This document shows positions 44,917 to 56,573 of a stretch of DNA of 64,000 nt, piece after piece. Below the pieces are notes generated by a model. It was given only the letters and a program-made list of their open reading frames with translations. It was not told the origin of the DNA and did not search any database. Positions within the stretch are counted from its first letter, which is position 1. Each line of letters begins with the position of its first letter. Source of the DNA: Tetracladium setigerum (taxonomy: Eukaryota; Ascomycota; Leotiomycetes; Helotiales); contig PZJY01000011.1 of NCBI GenBank assembly GCA_031472005.1, forward strand, positions 1,364,001 to 1,428,000, in the 5' to 3' direction. A program made the translations under genes and the position numbers.

Positions 44917-47900
44917 GGTGAGTTAGGTAGTTTGTGTGTTGTCGTTGCGGGTTTGGTAGGTGGTTGGTTGATTAGTTGTTTGGTAGGTCGGTTTGGTGGT
45001 AGGTTGTTGGATGTAGGTAGGTAGATATACTTGTCTTGCCTGCTTCCAGTATTATTCACTCGTAAGCAAACATGCAAACAGTGAAGTGAGTGACAAACAA
45101 ACAGCTCTCTCTTTCTCTACCTCCCTCTCCACAATGGGAGGTCACCCCAATATATATCCCCTTACCTCACCTCCTCTCCCCCCATGTCATCGCCCATGCC
45201 GAGCATCCACCAGCATTCCATTCCACATCACATCAGGCTCCCCCAAGCAAGCCAAATCACCCCAAATGATCAAATGGCATCTTCATCCGTCCCGCACGGA
45301 TTCCACCATCACCCGTGCCACGACCTGCAATCTCACTCGTGGTGGGCCGCAAGGCTGAGAGGGCTCTCATGGTCTCAGTTGGGTGGTTGCACACGAAAAA
45401 AGGCAACCCATCGGAGCTTATGCCTGTGGCTTGGAGAGACAGACAGGGGGGGGCTTAACAAGTCTATTTCTATTTATTTTCGGGCTGCCTTGGCCGGTCG
45501 AAGGAAAGGTGGGCCATTTAGAGCATTTGAGGTGGAAATGGCCAATAGGGTGGAAGGGGGTGGTGCGGAAGGAAGAGGCGGCTGATTCATGGGTGCTGGA
45601 GAGTGTGGTGAGCACTGACAAACATTTACACATTTACACATTTACACTACTGTGCACTATGCGGTGAGAGAGAGAACTCTCTCGAGGAGTGGCCACCGTC
45701 ATCATTATGCTATTATGCTATTATGCGTCAAATTCGAGGGAATCTGCTCGAAAGGATGAGATGCAGTTTTTCTTACTCAAATCATCTCATCCGTCTATTG
45801 GGGTGGAAACATGGGTAAAATATTTGAGTACTTGAGTGAGTGCCTGCCACTATGGAAAAATTGGTGGTATTTATTTAACTGACATCACACACACCTCACA
45901 CACAACACAACAACAAAATAGCTCACCTTCAAAGTTCACCCATCCATTACTCACTAAGTAAGTACCTTTGTACTTACTTTGACCTAGTTATCTAGACACT
46001 TCCCAACTGAACCCTCCTAACTGGATCATTAACGACATACCTTAGTCTACAATAATAACCTCCCTCCTACCACCATCCAAGTCAAGCGCCAGTTCATCCC
46101 ATCGGCCAATGCCGTCGTCCAAGACTCCAAGTCCATGTGGCCATGCACGCAAAGTTGCAAACCTTCCTTCCCACCTACGACCCCAAAAGTCAAAATAGTT
46201 CGAGATTCAAAGCCATTGTTTACAGCCTTGAGGGTTCCTTGACTAGCCTGGCCCAGGTGAAACGCGAGCGAAAGATGAGATGAGATGACAAGCCCCTCGA
46301 GGGACTCCGCAAAAATTCACAAGATCACAGTGTGAACCCGACCCCGACGAAAACGGTGACCGCCTCTTCCCCCTTCTTCTTCATCTTCTCCTTCTTTCTT
46401 CTTCTTGTTCTTCTTGTTCTGCCTCTCCATCGGGTAAAGCGCTTACAAGAAAAACCCGTATCTTCAATTCTTGGATTCTTGGATTCTCTTGGAATCCGTC
46501 CGTCGAGGTACAGTCGGTCTTGACCTCGGTCGGGAAGGGATGTGGAAGCTTGGAAGCCAACCACCAACCACCCACCAACCCTGGACCTGGGTCCCCTGGA
46601 GCGCCGTCGTATTCATTCGTCTAGTAACTTTGGCAAAGGCATGAGATGAACGCAACGGCTCGCGAAAGACGGGACAAACAACGAATGAACGAAGTAATCA
46701 TCGCAGTAGTACCACCTACGACTTTGGTTGGTACTGTGCCTAACTTAATATTTAGCTGCTGGCGCTTGAGAAAACAGAACAACCTAGAACACGACGAGAC
46801 AACTCCAGAACAATTGATCGTCCCTCCTTTCTGATCTTTACAACTTTAAAGAAGCTAATCTTACAATACGATTCGAGAGGGTGCTTCGAGGGAGACACGA
46901 ATCATGAATTTTCGATATTATTATTCGCGGTTGAGTTACTCAAGAAGGCGATGAAATGAATGAGCAAAATCGCCTTACATGTCTCTCTATTCTCTCCACG
47001 GCGCTATTGCCAATACTACCTGCACAATGTTTGAGGCGACGACTCTCCCTCCATGGTTCAGATCAGAGTATCCAGATTTAATTGTGCTTTACTACTCATG
47101 AATCAATCATTGAATAATGAAAGTCACGACGACTCACGGTAAGACAAAGGAAATGTTTGAAATCGAATCATCTGGAAATCTAGCAACAGGCTTCCTAGGT
47201 AAGTTGGGGAGGGGTTTTTTTTTTGATAGTTCTTGCTTTATGTCCAATCTCTCTTACAGTCTCTCACTCATACTCTCTCACTCTCTCTCTCTCTGTCTGT
47301 TCCATCTCTGTCTATTCCATCTTGCTCTTCCTCCACGACATCTTCTCTTTCTCTATCTCTCTTCCTCTACTCCCTCCTCTTCACCCTCTCACATCTACTT
47401 CTCCATTTACATTTTACATTTCTCCTCCCCTCCACCTCCCACCAAGCCTTTGCAGATCCTCTGTACTCAATGCTCATTTCAATATTCCCTCAAAAATCCA
47501 GATCCTTTAAAAAAAACCCTAACAAAAACAACCGCCGCCCCAAAGAACAACTCCCTCCAAAAAAGCCAACAGATGCAGATGCGGATGCAGATGCCGATCA
47601 TGGAAGAAGGCTTGGAAGGATTGCAATCAAGTGCGTATCATATCACTTTACATACTTGGCACATACAATACATATACCATATACACAAATATATCCATAC
47701 ACAGGATAGAATAAGACGCAATAGTGTTTGTTGTGTTCCACGAGATAACGTGCGTCGTCATCGTCGCGTGGTTGGTTGTCTCTCTCTCTTTTTTTTGGTC
47801 ATATCGCAGCTTCTGTCATATCGTATATACTGTACTGTACTGTGGCTTATGGCGCTCTGGTCATATCGTTCGTAGCCTCGTAGGATATATATACTTTTGC

Positions 47901-48704
47901 GATAGGCGCTGTTGGTTAGATATGCCAGCCTCCCAAGGCAGTTTTTCGAGGTTGCACAGCAGTAGGGAGGCACACTTCGGGATGATCTCTTTTGTCTTTT
48001 TTTCTTTTCTTTTTCTTTCCTTTTTCTCATATTGCTGCTGTACTGCCTACACTGCCTGACCGCCTAACCTACTCACTCCCGTACTACTGCGCAAAAAACT
48101 GCACCGTCGTTCTCTTCTCGCGTGTAGACTGGGGTCAAGTTTGAAGGTTTTTAAGAACCTCTTTTTTCCTTTTTATACTGACTGAATTACACTGCCTAGA
48201 TAAGTACCTACCTAGGTACTACTCACGCACTGCGCAAACTGCACATTCTCTCTCTTGTGTGGATTATCGAGCCAACTTTAATGATTTTCTAGAATCTCAC
48301 GCACTCGACTTTCTATGGAGCCATAGTAGGGGATTTTCATTTTGATGTATTCGTAAATTCATTCATTCATTTCATTTCCTCTTTCTGCTGCTCTATCTGA
48401 CAAACACAAACACACCTCACTATTATCCCCCAACTACTCCCATCGCGTCGTCATCGGAAGCTCTCCGTATATGCCTGCCTATGTAATGCCTATGAAAATG
48501 ATGGGGTATAGCGAACCTAACACGACCATGGAGCGAGGCCACGAAAAGGAGGGACAAAAAAACAAAACGACAACCCTTTTTCAACTTTCTTGGACTCTCT
48601 TTGATAACCATCTTATAGCTTTCTCATCTGAATCGCTGTCGGTGTTCGCTGCGTCTTCAGCGCTCTCCACTTAGATCCAGTGTTGACTAGGTAGGTAGGT
48701 AGAT
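44917..48704. other. 3.8-kb gene-poor region
   Basis: No supportable gene is found on either strand. It contains short tandem repeats near 45622-45648 (ACACATTT units) and 45705-45726 (ATTATGCT units), a CT-rich tract at about 47223-47420, and GGTAG/TACCT repeats near 48200 and 48690. The open frame at 47117-47875 is mostly Ser/Leu/Pro from the CT tract. A long leader, a non-coding transcript or a gene broken by sequence errors could be hidden here. Confidence 0.45.
47223..47420 (+). repeat. CT-rich polypyrimidine tract
   Basis: A strand-biased stretch dominated by CTCT and TCTCC, with a pure CT core near 47280-47296. It is open in two frames only because it lacks A/G. Possibly promoter or leader sequence; the function is unknown. 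Confidence 0.6.
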
Positions 48705-50508
48705 CTAAGCTGTGCCTGCGGCGGCCGCGAAGGATTGGACGAAATCATTGATGATATCGTCGATGTGTTCTGTGCCGACGGAGATACGGATGAGATCCTA
48801 AAGAGAGAGAGGAGAATATGTCAGTACTTGTATCTTGTCTCTTTCATAAAAGCTCGCTAATAGTGGCGGGGTTGTGGGCATAGTATAGGTAGGGAGAAAA
48901 GCTTACCTCAGTCACACCAGAAGCAATTCGCTCCTCCTCATTCAACTGCTCATGCGTAGTCGACCAAGGGTGAATAGCCAAGGTCTTGGAATCTCCCACA
49001 TTAGCCAAGTTAGAGATCAACTTGAATCCATCAACAACCTGGCTACCAGCCGCTCCACCACCCTTAACACCAAAGCTCAACACACCACCGAATCCACGCT
49101 TGAGATATTGCAAAGCGAGCTGGTGGGATGGATGGTTCTCGAGACCTGGGTACGACACCCAAGCCACATACTCGGATTTCTCCAACCATCTCGCCAAAGC
49201 GAGGGCATTGTCGGCGTGACGCTCAGCTCGTAGACTGAGGGTCTCCAGACCTTGAATGAGCTGGAAGGCACCGAAGGGGTTGAGGGCACTGCCTAGATCA
49301 CGAAGGATCTCCACACGAACACGGATGGCGAAGGTGATGGGACCGAAAGTATCCCAGAATCGCAGGCCGTGGTATCCAGCTGCCGGCTCAACCATGTCAG
49401 GGAATCGCTTGCCGTGCTTGCCCCAGTCGAAGTTACCGGAATCGACAACGACACCACCAATGGTTGTGCCGTGGCCGCCAATCCATTTGGTAGCCGAGTG
49501 AACGACGATATCAGCACCGTGCTTGATAGGTTGAACAAAGTACCCTCCGGCACCGAACGTGTTATCCACAATAAGTGGCACACCAGCATCATGTGCAACC
49601 TTCGCAATGGCCTCGAAATCAGGAATGTTGTATTTAGGGTTTCCAATACTCTCGATGTAGACGGCCTTGGTCTTCTCGTCGATGGCGGCAGCGAAGTCCT
49701 CGGGGCGGTCTCCCTTGATGAATTTGGTCTGGATGCCGAAGCGGGGAGGGTGACTTTCAATTGATTGTAGGTTCCTCCGTAGAGGTTGGAGGTCGAGACG
49801 ATGTTGTCTCCGGCGCTGGCGATGGCGGCGATGGCCATGAATTGTGCCGCTTGACCGGAGGAGGCTGCTACGGCAGCGACCCCACCTTCGAGGGCTGCGA
49901 TTCGCTTTTCAAAGACATCGACAGTCGGCTGTATATCCAAAGGGGGAGAATATTAGCAATGGATGGTAGAAGATTCGTGCTGGGGGAGGGGGGGTGGATG
50001 AGGGGCAGAATGTGGGGGGTTCTTGGCGTGTTTCTTTTTCTTTACCAAATATCCAAGCTCTGCGAAGTGGTTGTGAAGAAGCTCTGCAGACAATGGGTGG
50101 TGGTGAAGAATAGAAGAAGGGGCAAATAGAAAAGGGAAATAAATACTCACGTTCATGATACGACTGTAGATGTTGCCAAACTCCTTGAGGCCAAACAGCC
50201 TCGCGCCGTGGGCCGAGTCATTGAAAGTGAAGCTCTACACACACACACACCTCTTGGTTAGCCCAACAGTCTAGGTAAATAGATATACCTAGTAGCTCTA
50301 GAATTGTAGAGATATAGAGATACTCACGGTTGTCGCGTAAATGGGAACTGCTCGAGCATTGGTAGCTGGATCAGGTTCTTGACTATACGAGGAAGAAGAA
50401 AAGGAATCAAGTCAGCCTTGTGCTCTTCTTTTTTCAAAGAACGGAAGCATAACAAACATACCCCGCATGAAGCTGCAGCGTAGCGAAGTTTGTGGATTCG
50501 ACTGGCAT
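48705..50508 (-). CDS. MET17: O-acetylhomoserine sulfhydrylase, 433 aa; one apparent frameshift
   Basis: A pyridoxal-phosphate enzyme that makes homocysteine from O-acetylhomoserine and sulfide (Met17/cysD), in sulfur assimilation. Exons in coding order: 50508-50462, 50382-50328, 50234-50151, 49928-48907, 48797-48705. Family landmarks: [56 protein letters not shown], and SATKWIGGHG, where the Lys binds PLP; also FGGVLSFGVKGG and HPWSTTHEQL. The frame breaks at the G run 49743-49746 (CCCC on the coding strand) between YNQLKVTLP and RFGIQTKFIKGD; one added C gives 434 codons. No domain is missing. Most fungi need this enzyme for methionine prototrophy, so a sequence error is the simplest reading. 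Confidence 0.87.
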
Positions 50509-53500
50509 TGTGGAGGAGGGAAGGCAAATAGGTATATATATATTTCGTCGGAAGCTGTAGGTAGAATTGCAATTGAAGAAGAGGGAAGAAGAAGTGATTC
50601 TGTCAGAAGCAATTGAAGCAAAAAAATGACGGGGGAGATCAAGCTTCTTAAGAGCTCGTGAAGGGAGGGGTCCTTCAGGAACGACAGAGACAGGTGTGGT
50701 GTGGGGTAGGTACATACACACTGCACAGCAAGCAGCAGTAGTGAGGTGAGCACGCCATATCCTTGCATCATTTGTGACCATTCAATCCTTCAACAAACCA
50801 CCCTCACTGCCCTGCCTGCCCGTCTTCGGCCTCCGCCCATTTTCGATTATTCGACAATATTATTCACACTATTATTCCTCGATTGTCAGCAATCCAGGTC
50901 TAGATCCTCAATTGCCCTTGGCTGGTGGTGGGTGGTCTGTTGTTCTGTTCGGTTCTGTGGCCTGTTCGGTTGTTCCTGTCCTTGCCAAGAGGATTGATTT
51001 TGTTTGTCCACCCCCAATTCCCTCCCCCGTTTGGGTCAAGTGGTTTTGTTTGTACAGTACGCATGTCTCTCTTTTTGCTGCGCAACTCTCCTCCAGTACC
51101 ATCACTTTTCATCCTGCGACTTGTGAGAAAGAAACATGATCTTACTTTTGCCATCAATCTTGAGACGATTATGCTTCCTTCCCTCGAGAGGCTGAGGTCC
51201 AATTCGCTTGTTGAAGACCCGTACTTCCTCAATTAGTCAGCCACGTAGGAATCGACAAGCTACATCCATTCATCACGACGCCCTTTCTGCTGATGATAGT
51301 CGACTCTTGTTCCCGACTTCGACTCCAGCTCCTGCCGAAGCTGTACAGAACACTACAAGACAGTATTTCGAAATACGAATCCCTCCGTATTGCAGGGTGG
51401 TGGCTATGTTGTTGAACTTGTTCATGCCTGCCCATCCTTCCTTTGTGCTTTGTCAATACCCCGAGCTTACATCTAAATTCAGGATGACTGACGGCCGAGG
51501 AGAGAGAGGATCAAATCAATCTCACTTTTGGCCATGTTTTTGACCTATTCGAGTATGAGAAGGCCTATCGCAAATATGTATCGAGAGGTCTGGTTAAGGT
51601 CGCCGATTACATGCGAGGAATCCCGAGGTTGAAGAGGAATATTTCGTGCGATAGGTGCCTCGTGCTAGAGGTTGTGAGCGCCAGTTTCGAGAGTGTGCTG
51701 CTTCCTGCCAACATCTATCCACCTCGCTCAATCTTTTCACTATTCATACGAGAGATCCTTCATCTTCAAATCGCCTTCCCTCCCCGCCTCTCCTCCTCAA
51801 CCAAGACAGCCTGCTGTCTCACTCCTCATGTAGCGAAACGTTCAGATATGGTGGATGCCCACCAACCAGCCCCCTTCAGAGCTGATAATAAGAATTGGTC
51901 TTTCCACTAAACCCCATCCATCAACCTGATTTCTCCCTTAAGTATTCCCACAGTAACTTCAACTTCAACTTGGCTTGACCACCTCTAAAAGTATAGAAAT
52001 TTCAAGCGGTAAGTCACGTGTGTGAGGTTAAGGCGGGAGAAGTGAATCAGACGAGATGATATTCGGGAATGAAGGAAGAGAGCCAGTCAACGAAATCAAA
52101 AAAGAAAGAAAGAACAACGTCTACCATACATGTTTTGTTTGTTGGTATGCAACAAAATAATGGTCATCTGACTTGACGTAAATTGAGATTATTTAAGCCT
52201 TGTAGGGTGGGATTTGGTGGTCGGTAAGGTACGACGGTACTCGCTCGTATCTGCATGCGGCTGTTGAGTAGGGTGAGTACATACAGCAGCAGTCCCGGCT
52301 GCTTGGAAATGATTACTTACTCGATCTACTCGATCTGAGATCCTTTTTTTTTTTCTTTCTGGAAATACAGGTACTACATTACTACATGACGCATGCTGAG
52401 GGAGGGTATGAAGGAATGATAATTGAAATTGGTGGTACATGACCAAATTTGATGGGTTTCTATGGGAGCGTTTACGTTTTCTCGACCTACTACTCATTCT
52501 TAAGAAGAAGAAACAGAATACAACAATAGAAGGGATCCTATCCATCCACCTGTTGATGTTATCACAGTAGTAACCCAAGTCCAAGCCCAACAGGTCAGCG
52601 CGGACTGACTACTGACGTGTTCCGCCAACAATTCTGACACACACACTCGCACTGGCACTCGCACTCGCACTCACTCACTGGTAGTGGTTGGTGGACTTGC
52701 TTGACTCCTTCGAGTTCGTCTTGTCCTCGCGTTTGCAAACACCGGTACCCAGTAGTTGGAAACAAGGTCCAAGAATTCGCATGAATCGAAATGTATGGAC
52801 GGGGGATATGAATAGAAACATTGGAGATAAACAGTCATTGAAATAATGTGGAACAGAGGGGAGGAAGAATGGAAATAGCATGAGACGGACGAGGCAGGAA
52901 TGGTGGTGGTGGGCGGATGCATTACACTGCTGCATTTAGCAGTATGATCTATCTGCACGCATAACTACCTATCATGCTATCTATGATCATGGCTTGAGTT
53001 GAGTTAGCATGCCTTGAGATGACACTTGAGTTGACTCCATGGCATGAATGAGACTGATGAGAGGCATGCAGTTAGAAGGAGAAGGAGAAGAAGAAGTGAC
53101 AACAACAAGAAGAAGAGGCGACAACAGCCACCCACCCACCAAACCCAACCAAACATATTTCGGGATGGATGATGTTTCTTGTTGACGTGTTTGATGCATT
53201 GATGATGCGTTGTTTGATCTGTTTACAAAACTGAAAGATCACCTTCGAGAAGACTGCTGCTTGCTGTCAATGCAGATTCAGATGCAGATGCAGTCAAGGG
53301 AGAAAGAGATGATGGATATTTGTGGTGGCACATCTTGTGTTTCGCTGAGCGCTTTTCTCGCGAGAGTCGTGATGGGGAACTTGGACGAAGCAAGAGAATG
53401 ACTGGTGATGAAGCAGCATTGTCCGGGTTGATGCGACAACTCCACATTCCTGAGATGCGTCGCTGCTTCTAAAAGTTGGCAGCAACAGGGGAGGTTGTTC

Positions 53501-54338
53501 CTGACTGAACCTTTGTTTTTCTGTTTTTGTTTTTGTGCCATTTGCTGCCTCCTTCTTTCTTCATTGCTTGCTGCTGGTTGACGATGGATGTATTTCCCTG
53601 GTGGCATTCTTAATTACTTATTAATCGCGCGTTAAATGTCCCTCCCTCTCCCCCGTCTTCCTGTCATCTGTCGGAGATTGCTCTCAACGGGTTGCTGGTG
53701 GATAAGATTTTCAGAGGGTGGAGGATGGGATGTGATTTGCTGGTGTCAGAAAAAGCACTGAATGCCACGGAATGCCGACCCTTTTCATTGGCCCCATGAT
53801 GCACGGGTACCTGGCAGATCAACCAAGCGGCGTTCCAGCAAGAGATCCGTCCCGTCAGGAGAGAAGGAGACCACCAGCGTTTCCCACACTTCATGCCCTC
53901 CCAAACTCCCCTCCCCCATGCCCATGTCCCAGCCATGCAATCAAAGCTGTAATTGCGGCGATCATACTGCACAATATCCTCTCTCTTCCCTTTTCTCCGT
54001 CGCTGGCTCACTCTCTCTCTCTTCTGATCTTCTCTCTTCTCGTCAACGATACCCAAAGAACGAAACCACCACCTCCTCTTCACCAGTCACTCCTTCGCTC
54101 AACGCGCGCACAAGTTGCAGCAGCTTGAAGATATACAATTCAACACAAACCAACACACAAACACAAATCAAACCTTTGCTCCGCGAGTAGAAAATCACAG
54201 TCTCAGCGACACGGATCCAACACCACCACACAAGCAATCAAGCACTTGCACGATACACGAACCCAACAACAACCGCCGATCGGCACCTTATATATACACA
54301 CTCCCACGAGCTTCAAACACCTTTACACTCCATTCAAA
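50509..54338. other. 3.8-kb gene-poor region
   Basis: No complete gene is found. The left end is the MET17 promoter. A protein-like open stretch at 51488-51910 is discussed under findings. The right end (about 53950-54338) holds CT-rich leader sequence and a TATATATA box near 54290, upstream of the MARVEL gene. CACTCG-type repeats lie near 52640-52680. Confidence 0.45.
54286..54300 (+). promoter_or_regulatory. TATA box upstream of MARVEL gene
   Basis: CCTTATATATACAC lies about 45 bases before the ATG at 54339. The sequence is plain; its role is inferred from position, and the transcript start would have to lie just downstream. Confidence 0.35.
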
Positions 54339-55046
54339 ATGGGTTTCAACGTCGTCCTTCCTCTGCGCATCCTGCAATTCATCTTTGCCCTCATTTCCTT
54401 AGGCTTGTCGGGTTATGGTACGCATCTCTCATTCCGCTAAAGTGATGATGGCACGTCTGGGCTGTGTGGATGGATTATGGCCTTCGAGAGAAAGAAAGAA
54501 AGAAATGATATACAAATACTAACTTGTGCCCTAATCAAGTCTTCCATTGGTATGACAGTGCAACTCTCACCGACCCACCCACTCAGATCAACTTCTTGAT
54601 TGCGGTTCCCATCGTCACTTTCGTCTCCATCCTCTACCTGGAAATCACTCCTCGCTTCATCCCCAAGAGTAAATATCCCCCCCAAGTCATTCCTTCCTTC
54701 TTCAAACAAAATCAGAGCCCACTAACAAACAACCCCTCCAGTCTCGATCCCATACATCCACATCGCCCTCGAGGTCATCAACGCACTCCTCTACTTCTGC
54801 GGCTTCATCGCCCTGTCCGCCTTCCTCGCCAAACTCCTCTTCTGTCGCGGCAAAGTCTGCGCCGCCGCTCGCGCCGACGCCGTCTTCGCTGCCTTCAGCT
54901 TTGCCCTCTGGGCCGCGACAACGACCATTTTGGCATTGGAGCTGTTCCGAGGTGGAATCCAGGGCGTCAAGACCGATCGCGCCGCCGCAAAGGCCATGGA
55001 GGCCCAGAAGAATGAGACCGAGATGAAGGGTGCCAATGCTGCATAA
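54339..55046 (+). CDS. MARVEL-domain membrane protein, 170 aa
   Basis: A four-helix membrane protein of the MARVEL type, the group that includes fungal Nce102/Fhn1 of eisosomes. Exons: 54339-54417, 54540-54668, 54742-55046 (513 nt). The helices are LPLRILQFIFALISLGLSGY, INFLIAVPIVTFVSILYLEI, IALEVINALLYFCGFIALSAFLA and ADAVFAAFSFALWAATTTILAL, with short loops. Cysteines flank the third loop (LLFCRGKVCAAARAD). The short cytosolic tail is charged. Family membership is clear from the layout; whether it acts in eisosomes, membrane domains or secretion cannot be told. The start is the only ATG just ahead of the first helix. Confidence 0.8.
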
Positions 55047-56573
55047 ATCCACTGCATGGCGTGCATGTATGGACATGGTGGGTTGGTGGAAGTCTTGATG
55101 ACTTGACTACGACTCTGAGAATCAAATCAACAACGCGGGAATTTTTGTCGTCATTTACTTTCTATCTATTTTCTTCGACGACAATGGGACCGTTGATCTA
55201 CCTACCCACCAAGCCATCACCTTTCACTTGCGGAACTGTTTGCTGTCATCTCAACTTTTCTTTTTACTTTGGAATGGCAGGACAGACTTCGACCTTTTTG
55301 AGCGGCAAATGGGGCCCACATAACCACATATATTCTTACTCTCTCTCACACCTTCAACAAATCAGGAAATTTTTTCGGGGTTCCGGTCTACCTTACTTTT
55401 TATATGGCAAAACAGCGTTGTTAATTGTCGATACAATCTTCACACGCCTTTTTGTTGAACGTTAACTTTTTGTATTTTGTTTTCTGGTTTGCAAATGTTT
55501 TATATGGGGGGCGGAAACTTGGATGATTACAACGTATTTTAACTCTTTCTTTATTTTGGGGAGGGGGAATGAATGAATATCCAATGGTTTTTGGATGGGG
55601 ATTGTATTGGGGGGAGGGACTTTTTGATGGGAATATCGTGATGGATTGATGGAATTCTTTTGGGGTGATGGAAGGAGGATGGAGTGGGAGAGAGGGGGGG
55701 AAAGAGTAGGAAGGAATGAAAAAAATGAAAAAATCATCTGTGCTGTCTTGAAGTCCTGTTTTATATCTCCCACACCCGTATTCATCAAGGGAATCATTCC
55801 TTTAAACGACATCTTAACCAAGTTGCAATTATCTAACTAATGAACGAACAGCTCATAGTATAGAGGGAGTACCTCAAGTACCTATGCAACACTTCTTGCA
55901 TACCTACCTTATTGTGGGTACTTTGACTTTAAGCAACTTAAACTCTATGACACACATCGAGGGTTCTTATACTCCGTACTTTTATAGATATTATACTCCG
56001 TGGCTAAACCTATCTCATCAGAAAATTACGCTCGTGTCATCGGCTTTCGCTGTCTGTATCTGCGGGCAGTCTTTTTAGATAACATAACAAAGTGCCTCCG
56101 TACCTGGGAACAAGCTTAGCGGAGCAAATGGCCATCTAGGAACCAGCAGGCAGGAGCAGCATACTACACTACAGGGGAGAAAGGCAACGAGGAGCTGGTT
56201 ATGTATGGCGCGGAGCTACTGGCTCAAACGGTGAATTGGGTATTCAGCAGAATTGGCGTCTTCGCTTCGATTGTTGACATAATTATCGCTCCAGAGATTT
56301 GCTTTCGTTTTCTCACTCACCCCCAAAGACTGACTTAACTGCTGTAGAGAGGTAATCTTTCTGACAGGATAGGAAAAAGAGGGTTTGTGAGAGAGATATG
56401 GGTGGAGTAAAAGGGCTGATAGATAGGAATGGATATGAGGTTTCGAAACGGCCTTAAAATATTTTTAATTTCATTACCAGAAAGCTTTTACGCAGCAGCT
56501 ACCCTTTAGAGTCTGCAAAATCCCGAAACCGAAGACATTGCAAGTTATTCTTACATAAATGATATGCCAGACA
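55047..56573. other. Convergent intergenic region
   Basis: Both flanking genes end here. No gene is seen. A G-rich stretch (GGGGAGGGGGAATG) is near 55558-55572. Confidence 0.45.

Noticed and set aside
47117..47875. 252-codon open frame on the plus strand
   Set aside because: Its Ser/Leu/Pro content comes from a CT-rich tract that is open in several frames.
11475..49746. Programmed ribosomal frameshifting as the common cause of the nine breaks
   Set aside because: The sites lack a shared slippery heptamer and downstream structure, and occur in unrelated genes; sequence error is simpler.
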